31,202 bases of DNA from Actinomycetota bacterium (GTDB lineage Bacteria; Actinomycetota; Thermoleophilia; Solirubrobacterales; Solirubrobacteraceae). Below, piece by piece: positions 1 through 6,742 of the stretch. The number at the start of each line of letters is the position of its first letter. Positions within the stretch are counted from its first letter, which is position 1. The translations under genes were made by a program, and so were the position numbers. The notes below the pieces were generated by a model. It did not search any database. It saw only the letters and a list, made by a program, of their open reading frames with translations, and was not told the origin of the DNA. The stretch spans positions 1 to 31,202 of the forward strand of contig SYBY01000528.1 in assembly GCA_005788585.1 (NCBI GenBank), read 5' to 3'.

Positions 1-17
1 AGGAGGCGACGGCATGA
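1..17 (+). CDS. Possible last codons of an upstream ABC transporter ATPase gene (partial)
   Basis: The permease start codon at 14 forms an ATGA overlap. In the frame ending at that TGA (15-17) the visible codons read Glu-Ala-Thr-Ala-stop. DrrB-type permeases usually follow directly after their DrrA-type ATPase gene, so this is probably the tail of that gene. Only four codons are visible, so the assignment rests on gene order alone. Confidence 0.35.
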
Positions 18-778
18 GGCGCCTCGCGACCGACACCATGATCATGGCCGAGCGCAACCTGGTGCGCCTGCCGCGCAACCCGGACCTGTTCACGGCCTTC
101 ACGATCCAGCCGATCATGTTCGTGCTGCTGTTCGTCTACGTGTTCGGCGGGGCGATCAGCACGCCGGGCTACGACTACGTCGACTTCCTGATCCCGGGCA
201 TCATCGTCCAGAACATCGCGTTCGGCGGGTTCATCACGGCGATGGGGCTGGCCGAGGACCTCAACCGCGGACTCATCGACCGCTTCCGTTCGCTGCCGAT
301 GTCCCGCGCCGCGCTGCTCGCGGGCCGCACCCTGTCCGACGTCGCGACGAACACGCTCTCGATGGTGATCCTCATCGTCACCGGGCTGATCATCGGCTTC
401 TCGTTCGACGCGAACGTCGGCGAGATCCTGCTGGGCGTCGTCCTGCTGCTGTTCTTCGGCTACGCGTTCAGCTGGGTCTTCGCGTTCCTGGGGATGCTCG
501 TGACCACGCCCGAGGCGGCGAACTCGCTGGGCTTCATGCTGGTGTTCCCGCTGACGTTCATCAGCTCGGCGTTCGTGCCGACGGAGTCGATGCCGAGCGC
601 GCTGCAGTGGTTCGCCGACGTCAATCCGTTCACGGTCGTCGTCGACGCGATGCGCGCGCTGTGGCTGGGCGCTCCCGCGGGGAACGACGTCTGGGGCGCA
701 TTCGTCTGGTCGGCGGTGATCATCGTGGTGTTCGCACCGCTCGCCGTCTGGCGGTACCGCGCCGCGGCCGAGCGGTAG
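14..778 (+). CDS. ABC-2 type transporter permease, DrrB-like
   Basis: Membrane subunit of an ABC exporter of the daunorubicin-resistance (DrrB) type; substrates in this family are usually drugs or lipids. The 254-residue protein has an amphipathic N-terminus (ending around VRLPRNPDLF) followed by about six hydrophobic segments, near residues 29-48, 60-80, 108-130, 135-160, 170-190 and 228-246. This is the usual ABC-2 layout and length. Start: ATG 14 is preceded by a strong AGGAGG at 1-6. It has no ATPase domain, and the partner ATPase probably lies just left of the window. The next gene begins 17 bases after its stop, so the two may be co-transcribed. Family is confident; substrate is unknown. 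Confidence 0.9.
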   Translation: MRRLATDTMIMAERNLVRLPRNPDLFTAFTIQPIMFVLLFVYVFGGAISTPGYDYVDFLIPGIIVQNIAFGGFITAMGLAEDLNRGLIDRFRSLPMSRAALLAGRTLSDVATNTLSMVILIVTGLIIGFSFDANVGEILLGVVLLLFFGYAFSWVFAFLGMLVTTPEAANSLGFMLVFPLTFISSAFVPTESMPSALQWFADVNPFTVVVDAMRALWLGAPAGNDVWGAFVWSAVIIVVFAPLAVWRYRAAAER

Positions 779-795
779 GTGATGAACTCCCGGGC

Positions 796-1656
796 ATGAT
801 CGCCGTGACCGGAGCCACCGGGGAGCTGGGCGGCCGCGTTGCCGCTCGGCTCGCCGCGGCGGGTGCCGGCCAGCGCCTCGTCGTCCGCGACGAGGCGCGC
901 GCGCCCGAACTCGCGGGCGCGGAGGTCGCGCTCGCCGCCGGCTACCACGACCGCGACGGGATGACCGCCGCGCTCCAAGGAGCGGACACGCTCTTCCTCG
1001 TGTCCGGCCGCGAGGCCGCCGACCGTGTCGCGCAGCACTACACCGCGGTCGACGCAGCCGTGGACGCCGGGGTGCAGCGCATCGTCTACACGTCGTTCCT
1101 CGGGGCGGCGCCCGATGCGACCTTCACGCTTGCGCGCCACCACCATCTCACCGAGGAGCACATCCGCGCGACGGGGCTCGCGCACACGTTCCTGCGCAAC
1201 AGCATGTACCTCGACTTCGTGCCGTTCTTCGCGTCGGCAGACGGCGTGATCGCGGGGCCCGCGGGCGACGGGCGCTGCGCGTGGGTCTCGCGCGACGACG
1301 TCGCCGATGTCGCGGCGGCCGTCCTCACGACAGCCGGCCACGACGGCCTGACCTATGAGCTGACCGGACCCGACGCGCACACCCTGACCTGGGCGGCGGA
1401 GCAGCTCACCCGCGTGTGCGGGCGCGAGGTGCGCTACGTCGACGAGACGCTCGAGCAGGCGTACGCGTCACGTGCGCACTACGGCGCGCCGGACTTCGAG
1501 GTCGAGGGGTGGGTGACGTCGTACCTCGCGGTCAAGGAGGGCGAGCTGGATGTCGTCACCGACACCGTGCAGCGGCTCGTCGGCCACCGGCCTCAGGCGC
1601 TGCCGGAGTTCCTGGAGCGGAACCCCGGCAGCTGGGCGCACCTGGCGCCCGCCTGA
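796..1656 (+). CDS. NmrA-like NAD(P)-binding oxidoreductase or redox sensor
   Basis: A 286-residue atypical short-chain dehydrogenase of the NmrA/HSCARG/quinone-oxidoreductase type. The protein opens with the nucleotide-binding motif TGATGELGGRVA, a Rossmann fold with TGATGxxG at about residues 5-12. It lacks the YxxxK catalytic pair of classical short-chain dehydrogenases, as is normal for NmrA-like members. ATG 796 is chosen because the glycine motif then sits directly at the N-terminus; the frame is open further upstream, but that part overlaps the permease. It follows the permease by 17 bases, so an operon is likely. A paralogue lies at 9177-10064. Members act as NAD(P)H-dependent quinone or azo reductases or as redox sensors, and I cannot choose between these. 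Confidence 0.85.
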   Translation: MIAVTGATGELGGRVAARLAAAGAGQRLVVRDEARAPELAGAEVALAAGYHDRDGMTAALQGADTLFLVSGREAADRVAQHYTAVDAAVDAGVQRIVYTSFLGAAPDATFTLARHHHLTEEHIRATGLAHTFLRNSMYLDFVPFFASADGVIAGPAGDGRCAWVSRDDVADVAAAVLTTAGHDGLTYELTGPDAHTLTWAAEQLTRVCGREVRYVDETLEQAYASRAHYGAPDFEVEGWVTSYLAVKEGELDVVTDTVQRLVGHRPQALPEFLERNPGSWAHLAPA

Positions 1657-1665
1657 GCGCTGGGA

Positions 1666-2562
1666 CTACTGGGCGACGCCGAACGCGCCGTCCGGGCCCG
1701 CGGCCCGCAGGAGGGCGGCGGCCATGGCCTGCTGGCCGGCGAACTTGGGGTGGTAGGCCTCAAGCGGCCAGAGACCGGAGCCGGTCCACTCCCACACCCA
1801 GCTCGCGCTGTTCTCGCGATACGGGTCCGGGTTCGGCTCGCGGCCGACGAACAGGTCCTTCGTCGGGATCAGCTGCACGAAGCCTGCGCCGTACTTGGCA
1901 TTCGCGGCAGCCGCGGCGTTGAGGACGGCCTGGTCGCCGAGGTCGCCGAGCTCACGCGCGCCCTGGCCGGACCGGTAGGCGTCGAACAGCCCGCGCAGGA
2001 CGTAGCCCGACGGCTGGGACAGGTACGGGTAGGACAGCACGACGATCTTCGCGCCGGGGCGCAGTCGCGCCCGCGCCTGATCGAGGATCTTCAGTGCCGC
2101 GGCCTGGACCCGCGGGATGCCGTTCTTGCCGTCGTTGACCGCCTTGCGGCAGCGCGTCGGGTCGGACGACACGGCAGCGAAGCACTGGACGACGATGTTC
2201 GCGAAGCCGACGTCGTTGCCGCCGATGGTCAGCGCGACGAGGTCGGTCTCGGGCGTCACGGCGCTGACCTGCGACTGCAGATCGGGCACCACGCCACCGA
2301 CGGTGATGGCGCCGCCGCACGCGTTGTTGCGGACGTTCACGGTCATACCGCGGTCGCGCAGCGTCTGGGCGTACAGCTGGCCCCACACGCGGGAGCTGCG
2401 CCCGCAGACGAGGTCGGTGTAGCTGCCGGCGCCGTTGCCGGACGAGTAGCTGTCGCCCAGGATCACGAGATCCAGGGTCTTGGCGTTCGCCGGTGCTGCT
2501 GCGGCCATCGCGGTGGCGGCGGCGCAGAGCACCGTCACGAGCACGCGGGTGCGTCGGGACAT
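1666..2562 (-). CDS. Secreted SGNH/GDSL hydrolase (esterase/lipase)
   Basis: Extracellular lipase or esterase of the SGNH superfamily, close to the Streptomyces scabies esterase/lipase group. Residues 1-27 form a signal peptide with an AxA cleavage site (PANA|KT). Block I is GDSYSSGNGAG with nucleophile Ser38. The oxyanion-hole Gly lies in ACGGAI and the Asn in TIGGNDVGF. The catalytic His is His271 in AYHPKFAGQ. Length (298 residues) is normal and several Cys residues suggest disulfides. A G-rich Shine-Dalgarno stretch precedes ATG 2562. The gene converges on the NmrA-like gene, with their stops 9 bases apart. It diverges from the unknown gene at 2745. A terminator-like hairpin lies in its upstream region (2591-2618). 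Confidence 0.93.
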   Translation of the reverse strand: MSRRTRVLVTVLCAAATAMAAAAPANAKTLDLVILGDSYSSGNGAGSYTDLVCGRSSRVWGQLYAQTLRDRGMTVNVRNNACGGAITVGGVVPDLQSQVSAVTPETDLVALTIGGNDVGFANIVVQCFAAVSSDPTRCRKAVNDGKNGIPRVQAAALKILDQARARLRPGAKIVVLSYPYLSQPSGYVLRGLFDAYRSGQGARELGDLGDQAVLNAAAAANAKYGAGFVQLIPTKDLFVGREPNPDPYRENSASWVWEWTGSGLWPLEAYHPKFAGQQAMAAALLRAAGPDGAFGVAQ

Positions 2563-2590
2563 CGAGATTCCCCCTCACATCAGGACAGTG

Positions 2591-2618
2591 AAAAACCCCG
2601 CGCCCCCATGCGCGCGGG
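2591..2618 (-). terminator. Rho-independent terminator-like hairpin on the minus strand
   Basis: Read on the minus strand, CCCGCGC (2618-2612) and GCGCGGG (2603-2597) form a perfect 7-bp stem with an 8-base loop, followed after one G by TTTTT (2595-2591). This is the classic intrinsic-terminator form. It lies 28 bases upstream of the SGNH hydrolase start, where it could block antisense read-through or act as an attenuator. Confidence 0.65.
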
Positions 2619-2690
2619 TACCGGACCGTACCCCGAGCGCGTGCGGCGTAGCAACAGCGGGCACCTGAGATGCGACGCGCTGCGGCACGT

Positions 2691-2736
2691 GCACCGCACG
2701 TATGGTGCGCCGTGGACGTTGACACCGTATGGTGTC
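2691..2736. promoter_or_regulatory. Two inverted repeats, probable operators upstream of gene 2745
   Basis: GCACC-N8-GGTGC occupies 2691-2708. A perfect 16-bp dyad, GACACC-GTAT-GGTGTC, occupies 2721-2736. The second overlaps TTGACA at 2719-2724 and ends 8 bases before ATG 2745, so a bound repressor would block this promoter. The size and symmetry suit a TetR-type regulator, but none is encoded immediately next to it. Confidence 0.6.
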
Positions 2737-2744
2737 GTATCGCT

Positions 2745-2948
2745 ATGGCCACACGATTCCAGCGCCGCACCGTGGAGTTGCCGGATGGCATCGCCGCACT
2801 CGGCCCCGACACCGTTGACAAGGTCCACACCCTCGTCCACCAGGCCGAGCGCCGGCAGGCGGCTGAACTGCGTGATGCGCTCGACCGCACGCTGAAGATC
2901 GTGCCGCGCCCGCTGCGCGGCGCCGTGAAGAAGGTGGTGGGGGCATGA
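2745..2948 (+). CDS. Small unknown protein, 67 residues
   Basis: I do not recognise the family. The protein is short and charged, with a predicted central helix (about residues 24-52, rich in Ala, Arg, Glu and Leu) and a basic C-terminus ending VKKVVGA. There is no signal peptide or membrane segment. ATG 2745 is chosen because promoter-like and operator-like sequences lie directly before it; the frame is open to 2670, but that extension would run through the inverted repeats. Its stop overlaps the start of the next gene (ATGA), so the two are translationally coupled and probably work together. Confidence 0.6.
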   Translation: MATRFQRRTVELPDGIAALGPDTVDKVHTLVHQAERRQAAELRDALDRTLKIVPRPLRGAVKKVVGA

Positions 2949-3646
2949 GCGCTGACCTCGCCCGCGAGGCCGAGCTCGGACGCCTGGCCCGCGTGTTGGG
3001 CGTGGAGGTCGATGCGCTCGACGATCTCACCGGTGCCGACCCCGAGGACGTGCGCGTACTCACCCAGAGCATCGCCGAGCACCTGCACCACCGGCACGCC
3101 GGCGCGTTCGATCGCGCGATCGCGGTCGCCGGCAAGCTGCCCTCGGCCATGACCGCGAAGCTCGCCCAGCACGCCATGGGCCCGGCGCTCAGCGCCCGAG
3201 CCGCCGGGCTGCTCGAGCCCAAGCAGGCCGCCGACCTGGCCAAGCGCCTGCCACCGCTCTTCCTCGCCGACGTCGCCGCGCACGCCGACCTACGTCAGGT
3301 CGGACCGCTCGTCGACGGCATCTCCGCCGAGGTCATGGGCGAGGCCGGTGCGGCGCTGCGCGAGCGCGAGGAGTGGATCGTGCTCGGCGCCTTCGTGGGT
3401 CACGTCGACGAGGAGGCGCTCGTCGAGCTGGTCGACGTCTTCGACGCCGAGGCGCTGCTGCGCGTGGGGCCGTTCGTCGACGCGCCCGAGCGCTTCGAGA
3501 CGATCTTCGGCGCCCTGTCGGACGAGCGCCTGGACGACCTGGTCGGGGTGGCGGCCGGCCTCGATCTCGGCACGCAGCTCGACACGATGGTCGAGCACCT
3601 GTCCGACGCTCAGGCTTCGCGCCTGGACGCGGCCCGCGTCAGCTGA
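2945..3646 (+). CDS. Unknown helical-repeat protein, 233 residues
   Basis: A soluble, acidic, nearly all-helical protein without Cys, signal peptide or membrane segment. From about residue 60 it shows degenerate helix-pair units with Asp/Glu-Ala-Leu and Asp-Leu turns (for example VDEEALVELVDVFDAEALL), loosely like the superhelical N-terminal domain of MgtE or short HEAT-like repeats. That resemblance is only impressionistic. The start is fixed by the ATGA overlap with the preceding gene. It converges with the next gene and overlaps it by 8 bases at the stops. Function is unknown. The pair sits behind an operator-bearing promoter, suggesting inducible expression. Confidence 0.75.
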   Translation: MSADLAREAELGRLARVLGVEVDALDDLTGADPEDVRVLTQSIAEHLHHRHAGAFDRAIAVAGKLPSAMTAKLAQHAMGPALSARAAGLLEPKQAADLAKRLPPLFLADVAAHADLRQVGPLVDGISAEVMGEAGAALREREEWIVLGAFVGHVDEEALVELVDVFDAEALLRVGPFVDAPERFETIFGALSDERLDDLVGVAAGLDLGTQLDTMVEHLSDAQASRLDAARVS

Positions 3647-3905
3647 ACAGGTCGCCCGCGCGGATCCGCGCCGCCATGTCCTTGGACTCGGCGCGGTACG
3701 CCGTGCCGTCCTCGAACTCGATGACCGGGAGCATGACCTGACCGGAGAGCTCCTTGACGTCCTTGCGGCGCCCGCGCGGGAACGCGCCGTGCTTGACGAT
3801 CTCGTATTCGATGCCCTGCTCGTCGAGGGCCTTCTGGACCTTCCAGCACGCGTCGAGATCGGTGTGCGCGAAGGTGAACGGGCAGCGGTGCAGCTTGATG
3901 GCCAT
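3639..3905 (-). CDS. Glutathione S-transferase N-terminal-like (thioredoxin-fold) protein
   Basis: An 88-residue stand-alone thioredoxin-fold domain. After the first strand (MAIKLHRC) come a helix, IEYEIVKHG, and the cis-proline segment VMLPVIEFEDG, which is the hallmark of the GST/glutaredoxin fold. A single Cys lies near residue 8 in HRCPFTF, where glutaredoxins carry CPYC, so a dithiol mechanism is not possible. Start ATG 3905 places the first strand at the N-terminus and has GATGAT exactly six bases upstream (3912-3917), implying a leaderless mRNA. A longer open frame reaches 3935. Its stop overlaps that of the convergent neighbour. Confidence 0.75.
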   Translation of the reverse strand: MAIKLHRCPFTFAHTDLDACWKVQKALDEQGIEYEIVKHGAFPRGRRKDVKELSGQVMLPVIEFEDGTAYRAESKDMAARIRAGDLFS

Positions 3906-3911
3906 CGGGTC

Positions 3912-3917
3912 ATCATC
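3912..3917 (-). promoter_or_regulatory. Putative -10 element (GATGAT) of a leaderless promoter
   Basis: On the minus strand GATGAT is followed by exactly six bases and then ATG 3905. The same hexamer and spacing recur before 26652 (+) and 27601 (-). Confidence 0.4.
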
Positions 3918-3930
3918 CCCGATCCCCTTA

Positions 3931-3960
3931 TTCAACGTGACGTCAAATAGCTGATACGGT
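3931..3960 (+). promoter_or_regulatory. Promoter and operator candidate of the catabolic cluster (upstream of 3970)
   Basis: TACGGT at 3955-3960 resembles an actinobacterial TANNNT -10 box and lies 9 bases before GTG 3970. The 16-base block 3931-3946 (TTCAACGTGACGTCAA, containing the dyad TGACGTCA at 3938-3945) starts 24 bases upstream of the -10. A related block stands at the same distance from TACGGT upstream of 6743. Confidence 0.5.
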
Positions 3961-3969
3961 CGCCGGGCC

Positions 3970-4932
3970 GTGCGGCGCCACCGGATCGATCTCCACTCCC
4001 ACTTCGTCCCGCCGTTCTACCGCGAGGCGCTGCGGCGGCGCGGGATCTCGCGCATTGCCGGCGCCCCCTTCCCGTCGTGGACCCCCGCCGCCGCGATGCG
4101 CTTCATGCAGCGGTTCGGGATCCAGGCCCAAGTCGTGTGCATCTCCGAGCCCGGGGTCTCCGTCTTCCCCGACGACGAGGCCGCGGCGCTCGCCCGGCGG
4201 GTCAACACGTACGCGGCGCAGCTCCTGCGTGACCATCCGACGCGGTTCGGTGCGCTCGCGCTGCTGCCGCTGCCGCAGGTCGACGCGTCGGTCGCCGAGG
4301 TCGCGCATGCGCTCGACGAGCTGGGTCTCGACGGCGCGGTGCTGCAGGCCAGCTACGACGGACGGACGCTCGCCGACCCGGCCTTCGCGCCTGTCCTCGC
4401 GGAGCTCGACAGGCGGGGCGCCTACGTCTTCGTGCACCCCGGTGCGCCGCCGGCGGACGACCGGCCGGGCCTGCCCCTCCCGGCGTTTCTGTACGAGTTC
4501 ACGTTCGACACCACGCGTGCGGTCGCGGCGCTCCTGTCCGCGGGGGCGTTCGCCCGGTATCCGCGCATCCGTTGGCAGTTCGCGCACGCGGGCGGCGTGG
4601 TGCCGGGCCTGAGCGAGCGACTCGCGGCGCACGCCGAGCGCACCGGGGGCGCGGCGGCTCGCGAGGCGACGGTTCGTGCGCTCGCCGGCCTGCACTACGA
4701 CACCGCGCTGTCGGGGGCGCCCACCGCCATGGCGGCGCTGCGCGAGGTCACCTCGCTCGACCACATCGTCTTCGGGACGGACTGGCCGTTCGGGCAGGCG
4801 CTGACGCTGACGGCCGGCGACCCGCAGCCCGAGCTCTCCCAGAGCTTCGCCCCCGCCGAGCGGCGCGCCGTCGAGCGCGAGCACGGGCTCGCGCTGGTTC
4901 CCCGGCTCGCCCGCGCGCTGGGGGCGGCGTGA
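3970..4932 (+). CDS. Amidohydrolase, ACMSD/LigW-type decarboxylase family
   Basis: A cytoplasmic metal-dependent amidohydrolase of the group containing aminocarboxymuconate-semialdehyde decarboxylase, 5-carboxyvanillate decarboxylase and gamma-resorcylate decarboxylase. All key residues are visible: His9 and His11 (DLHSHF), His156 (VFVHPG), catalytic His206 (FAHAGG) and Asp271 (FGTDWPF). This layout implies a single divalent metal and decarboxylation or hydrolysis of an aromatic or ring-cleavage acid. Length (320) is normal. GTG 3970 puts HxH at residues 9 and 11, as in Pseudomonas ACMSD. A GTGA overlap couples it to a paralogue. It is the first gene of the catabolic cluster. Substrate is unknown; decarboxylase and hydrolase roles are both possible. 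Confidence 0.88.
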   Translation: MRRHRIDLHSHFVPPFYREALRRRGISRIAGAPFPSWTPAAAMRFMQRFGIQAQVVCISEPGVSVFPDDEAAALARRVNTYAAQLLRDHPTRFGALALLPLPQVDASVAEVAHALDELGLDGAVLQASYDGRTLADPAFAPVLAELDRRGAYVFVHPGAPPADDRPGLPLPAFLYEFTFDTTRAVAALLSAGAFARYPRIRWQFAHAGGVVPGLSERLAAHAERTGGAAAREATVRALAGLHYDTALSGAPTAMAALREVTSLDHIVFGTDWPFGQALTLTAGDPQPELSQSFAPAERRAVEREHGLALVPRLARALGAA

Positions 4933-5996
4933 CGGGGCGGGTCACCCGGCGCGAGTTGCTGGTCGCCGGGGCGGCCGCCGCGGTCGCGGGCCGCAGCGGC
5001 ATGGCCTGGGCCGCAGCGCCGGTGCCGCGGACGGTGGACGTCCACGCGCACGCGGTGCTGCCGGCCTTCGAGGCGGTCTTCGCGCGTCGCGGGTCCCGGA
5101 TCGTCGGTGGTGTCCCGGCTCCAGCTTGGTCGCCGGAGGACGCGCTTGCCACGATGGACGCGCAGGGCGTCGGCGCGCAGGTCCTGAGTGTCCCCGAGCC
5201 GTCGCTCACGCTGGTCGGGCGGCGCGAGCGGGCGACGCTTGCACGGTTGTGCAACGAGCAGCTCGCCGCGGTGGTGCGCGCGCACCCCGGGCGCTTCGGC
5301 GGCTGGGCCGTGCTGCCGATGCACGACCCGATCGCCGCGCTGCGCGAGCTCGCACGCGTGCGGAGGCTCGGGCTCGACGGGGTCGTGCTCCCGACGAGTG
5401 TCGACGGGGTGTACCTCGGCGACCCGCGTCTCGATCCGGTGCTGCACGCGCTCAACCGGATCGCGATGCCGGTCCTCGTCCACGCCACGCCGCTGCCCGA
5501 GCACGACCGGCCCGAGCAGCCTGGGCTGCCCGACGCGCTGCTGGAGTTCCCCTTCGAGATCGTCCGCGCCACCACCGTGATGATGTACGCCTCGACGCTG
5601 GCCCGGTTCCGGCGCCTGCGCCCGATCCTCGCCGACGGCGGCGGGGCGGTGCCGTACCTCAGCCACCGCACGTCGCTCTTCGGGCTCGAGACGGGGCTGT
5701 CGAACTTCTTCCAGCGGCGGGTCTCGCTGCCGCCCGGACTCGACCTCGCCCGGGTGCTCTCCTGGCTGCGCTTCGACACGGCCGGCGCATCCATGCCGGC
5801 ACAGATTCGGTCGATGCGCGAGCTCGTGCCGGTCGGGCAGATCCTGCTTGGGACGGACTGGCCGATGACCCCATCGGCGGCCGGCGGGACGCCGCAGCCG
5901 GAGTTGGCCCGGAGTCTCTCGCCGCAGGCGCAGAGCCTTGTGCGCGGCGAGTCGGCGCGGGCGCTGCTCCCCGGCCTCGCGGGGCGTATGGCCTGA
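4929..5996 (+). CDS. Tat-exported ACMSD-family amidohydrolase paralogue lacking the catalytic His
   Basis: A 355-residue paralogue of the preceding enzyme. GTG 4929 overlaps the previous stop (GTGA). The N-terminus carries a twin-arginine signal (TRRELLVAG, then a hydrophobic stretch and AWA near residue 29), so the protein is probably exported folded. The metal ligands are kept: His39 and His41 (DVHAHA), His185 (LVHATP) and Asp310 (GTDWPM). The position of the family's catalytic His (AHAGG in the neighbour, residue 206 there) reads LADGGG, with Asp236. The codon is clearly GAC (5634-5636). Either the chemistry has changed or this is a binding or regulatory pseudoenzyme. It shares the cluster promoter with the first amidohydrolase. 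Confidence 0.85.
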   Translation: MTGRVTRRELLVAGAAAAVAGRSGMAWAAAPVPRTVDVHAHAVLPAFEAVFARRGSRIVGGVPAPAWSPEDALATMDAQGVGAQVLSVPEPSLTLVGRRERATLARLCNEQLAAVVRAHPGRFGGWAVLPMHDPIAALRELARVRRLGLDGVVLPTSVDGVYLGDPRLDPVLHALNRIAMPVLVHATPLPEHDRPEQPGLPDALLEFPFEIVRATTVMMYASTLARFRRLRPILADGGGAVPYLSHRTSLFGLETGLSNFFQRRVSLPPGLDLARVLSWLRFDTAGASMPAQIRSMRELVPVGQILLGTDWPMTPSAAGGTPQPELARSLSPQAQSLVRGESARALLPGLAGRMA

Positions 5997-6004
5997 GCGT
6001 GTCG

Positions 6005-6010
6005 TACGCT
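6005..6010 (+). promoter_or_regulatory. Putative -10 element (TACGCT) before the TetR gene
   Basis: TACGCT ends exactly six bases before GTG 6017. This spacing recurs at several other genes here and implies a leaderless mRNA starting at or near the GTG. Confidence 0.5.
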
Positions 6011-6016
6011 CGGCCG

Positions 6017-6652
6017 GTGTCCTCCGCGCCTGAGAATCCACCGGTCGACCGCCGCGCGCGGCGCAAGGCCGAGACGCGCGGCAAGCTCGTCGACGCCGCG
6101 CGGGCGCTGTTCGCGCGCCAGGGTATCGATGCCACGCGGATCAACGAGATCACCGAAGAGGCGGACGTCGGCTTCGGGTCGTTCTACAACTACTTCGAGG
6201 ACAAGGACGCGATCGTCGCGGCGGTCCTCGAGGACGTCGCGTCGGCCGCGGCCGCAGGCATCGACCAGACGACCGCGGACATCGAGGACCCGGCCGAGGT
6301 TGTCGCGTTCGCACACCGCTGGCTCGTGCAGCGCGCAGGGTCCGACGAGCAGTGGGGGTGGCTCCTGGTCCGCCTCGAGGTCACCCACGACCTGGCCTTC
6401 CGCGCGCTCGGCCCCTACGCGGTGCGCGACCTGCGCCGGGGGATCGAGGCCGGCCGGTTCGCCGTCGCCGACGAGACGGTCGCGCTGATCTCCACCGGCG
6501 GCGCGCTGCTCGGGGTCATGCGCGCGGTCCTCGAGGGCCGCGTCACGGCTGAGGACGCTGCGCGGCCCCATGCCGAAGGCGTCCTGCGTCTCTTCGGGCT
6601 GGACCCCGCCGACGCCGCGGAGGTGGCCGCACGGCCCATGCCGGACGGCTGA
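6017..6652 (+). CDS. TetR-family transcriptional regulator of the catabolic cluster
   Basis: A 211-residue TetR repressor. The N-terminal helix-turn-helix spans about residues 15-60: KLVDAARALFARQG, then TRINEITEEADVGFGSFYNYFEDKD. The rest is a helical ligand-binding domain that should sense a pathway substrate or CoA thioester. GTG 6017 is preferred because TACGCT stands six bases before it; GTG 5999 is an in-frame alternative adding six residues. It lies between the amidohydrolase pair and the six-gene oxygenase operon, all in the same direction, so it probably controls both through the related sites at 3931-3946 and 6685-6700. The effector is unknown. Confidence 0.9.
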   Translation: MSSAPENPPVDRRARRKAETRGKLVDAARALFARQGIDATRINEITEEADVGFGSFYNYFEDKDAIVAAVLEDVASAAAAGIDQTTADIEDPAEVVAFAHRWLVQRAGSDEQWGWLLVRLEVTHDLAFRALGPYAVRDLRRGIEAGRFAVADETVALISTGGALLGVMRAVLEGRVTAEDAARPHAEGVLRLFGLDPADAAEVAARPMPDG

Positions 6653-6684
6653 TCCTGGGCGGTAGTACGACCGTCCTATCGTAA

Positions 6685-6714
6685 TTGACGAACTCATCAA
6701 CTTTGCGCTACGGT
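6685..6714 (+). promoter_or_regulatory. Promoter with overlapping operator for the catabolic operon
   Basis: TTGACG (6685-6690) and TACGGT (6709-6714) are separated by 18 bases, a good -35/-10 pair. The block TTGACGAACTCATCAA (6685-6700) is a partial dyad (TTGA-N8-TCAA, 12 of 16 positions symmetric) overlapping the -35, as expected for repression by the adjacent TetR protein. The mRNA would have a leader of about 20 bases before ATG 6743. Confidence 0.65.
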
Positions 6715-6742
6715 GGCCCCGTCCCCTGCTCCGCGAGGTCTG

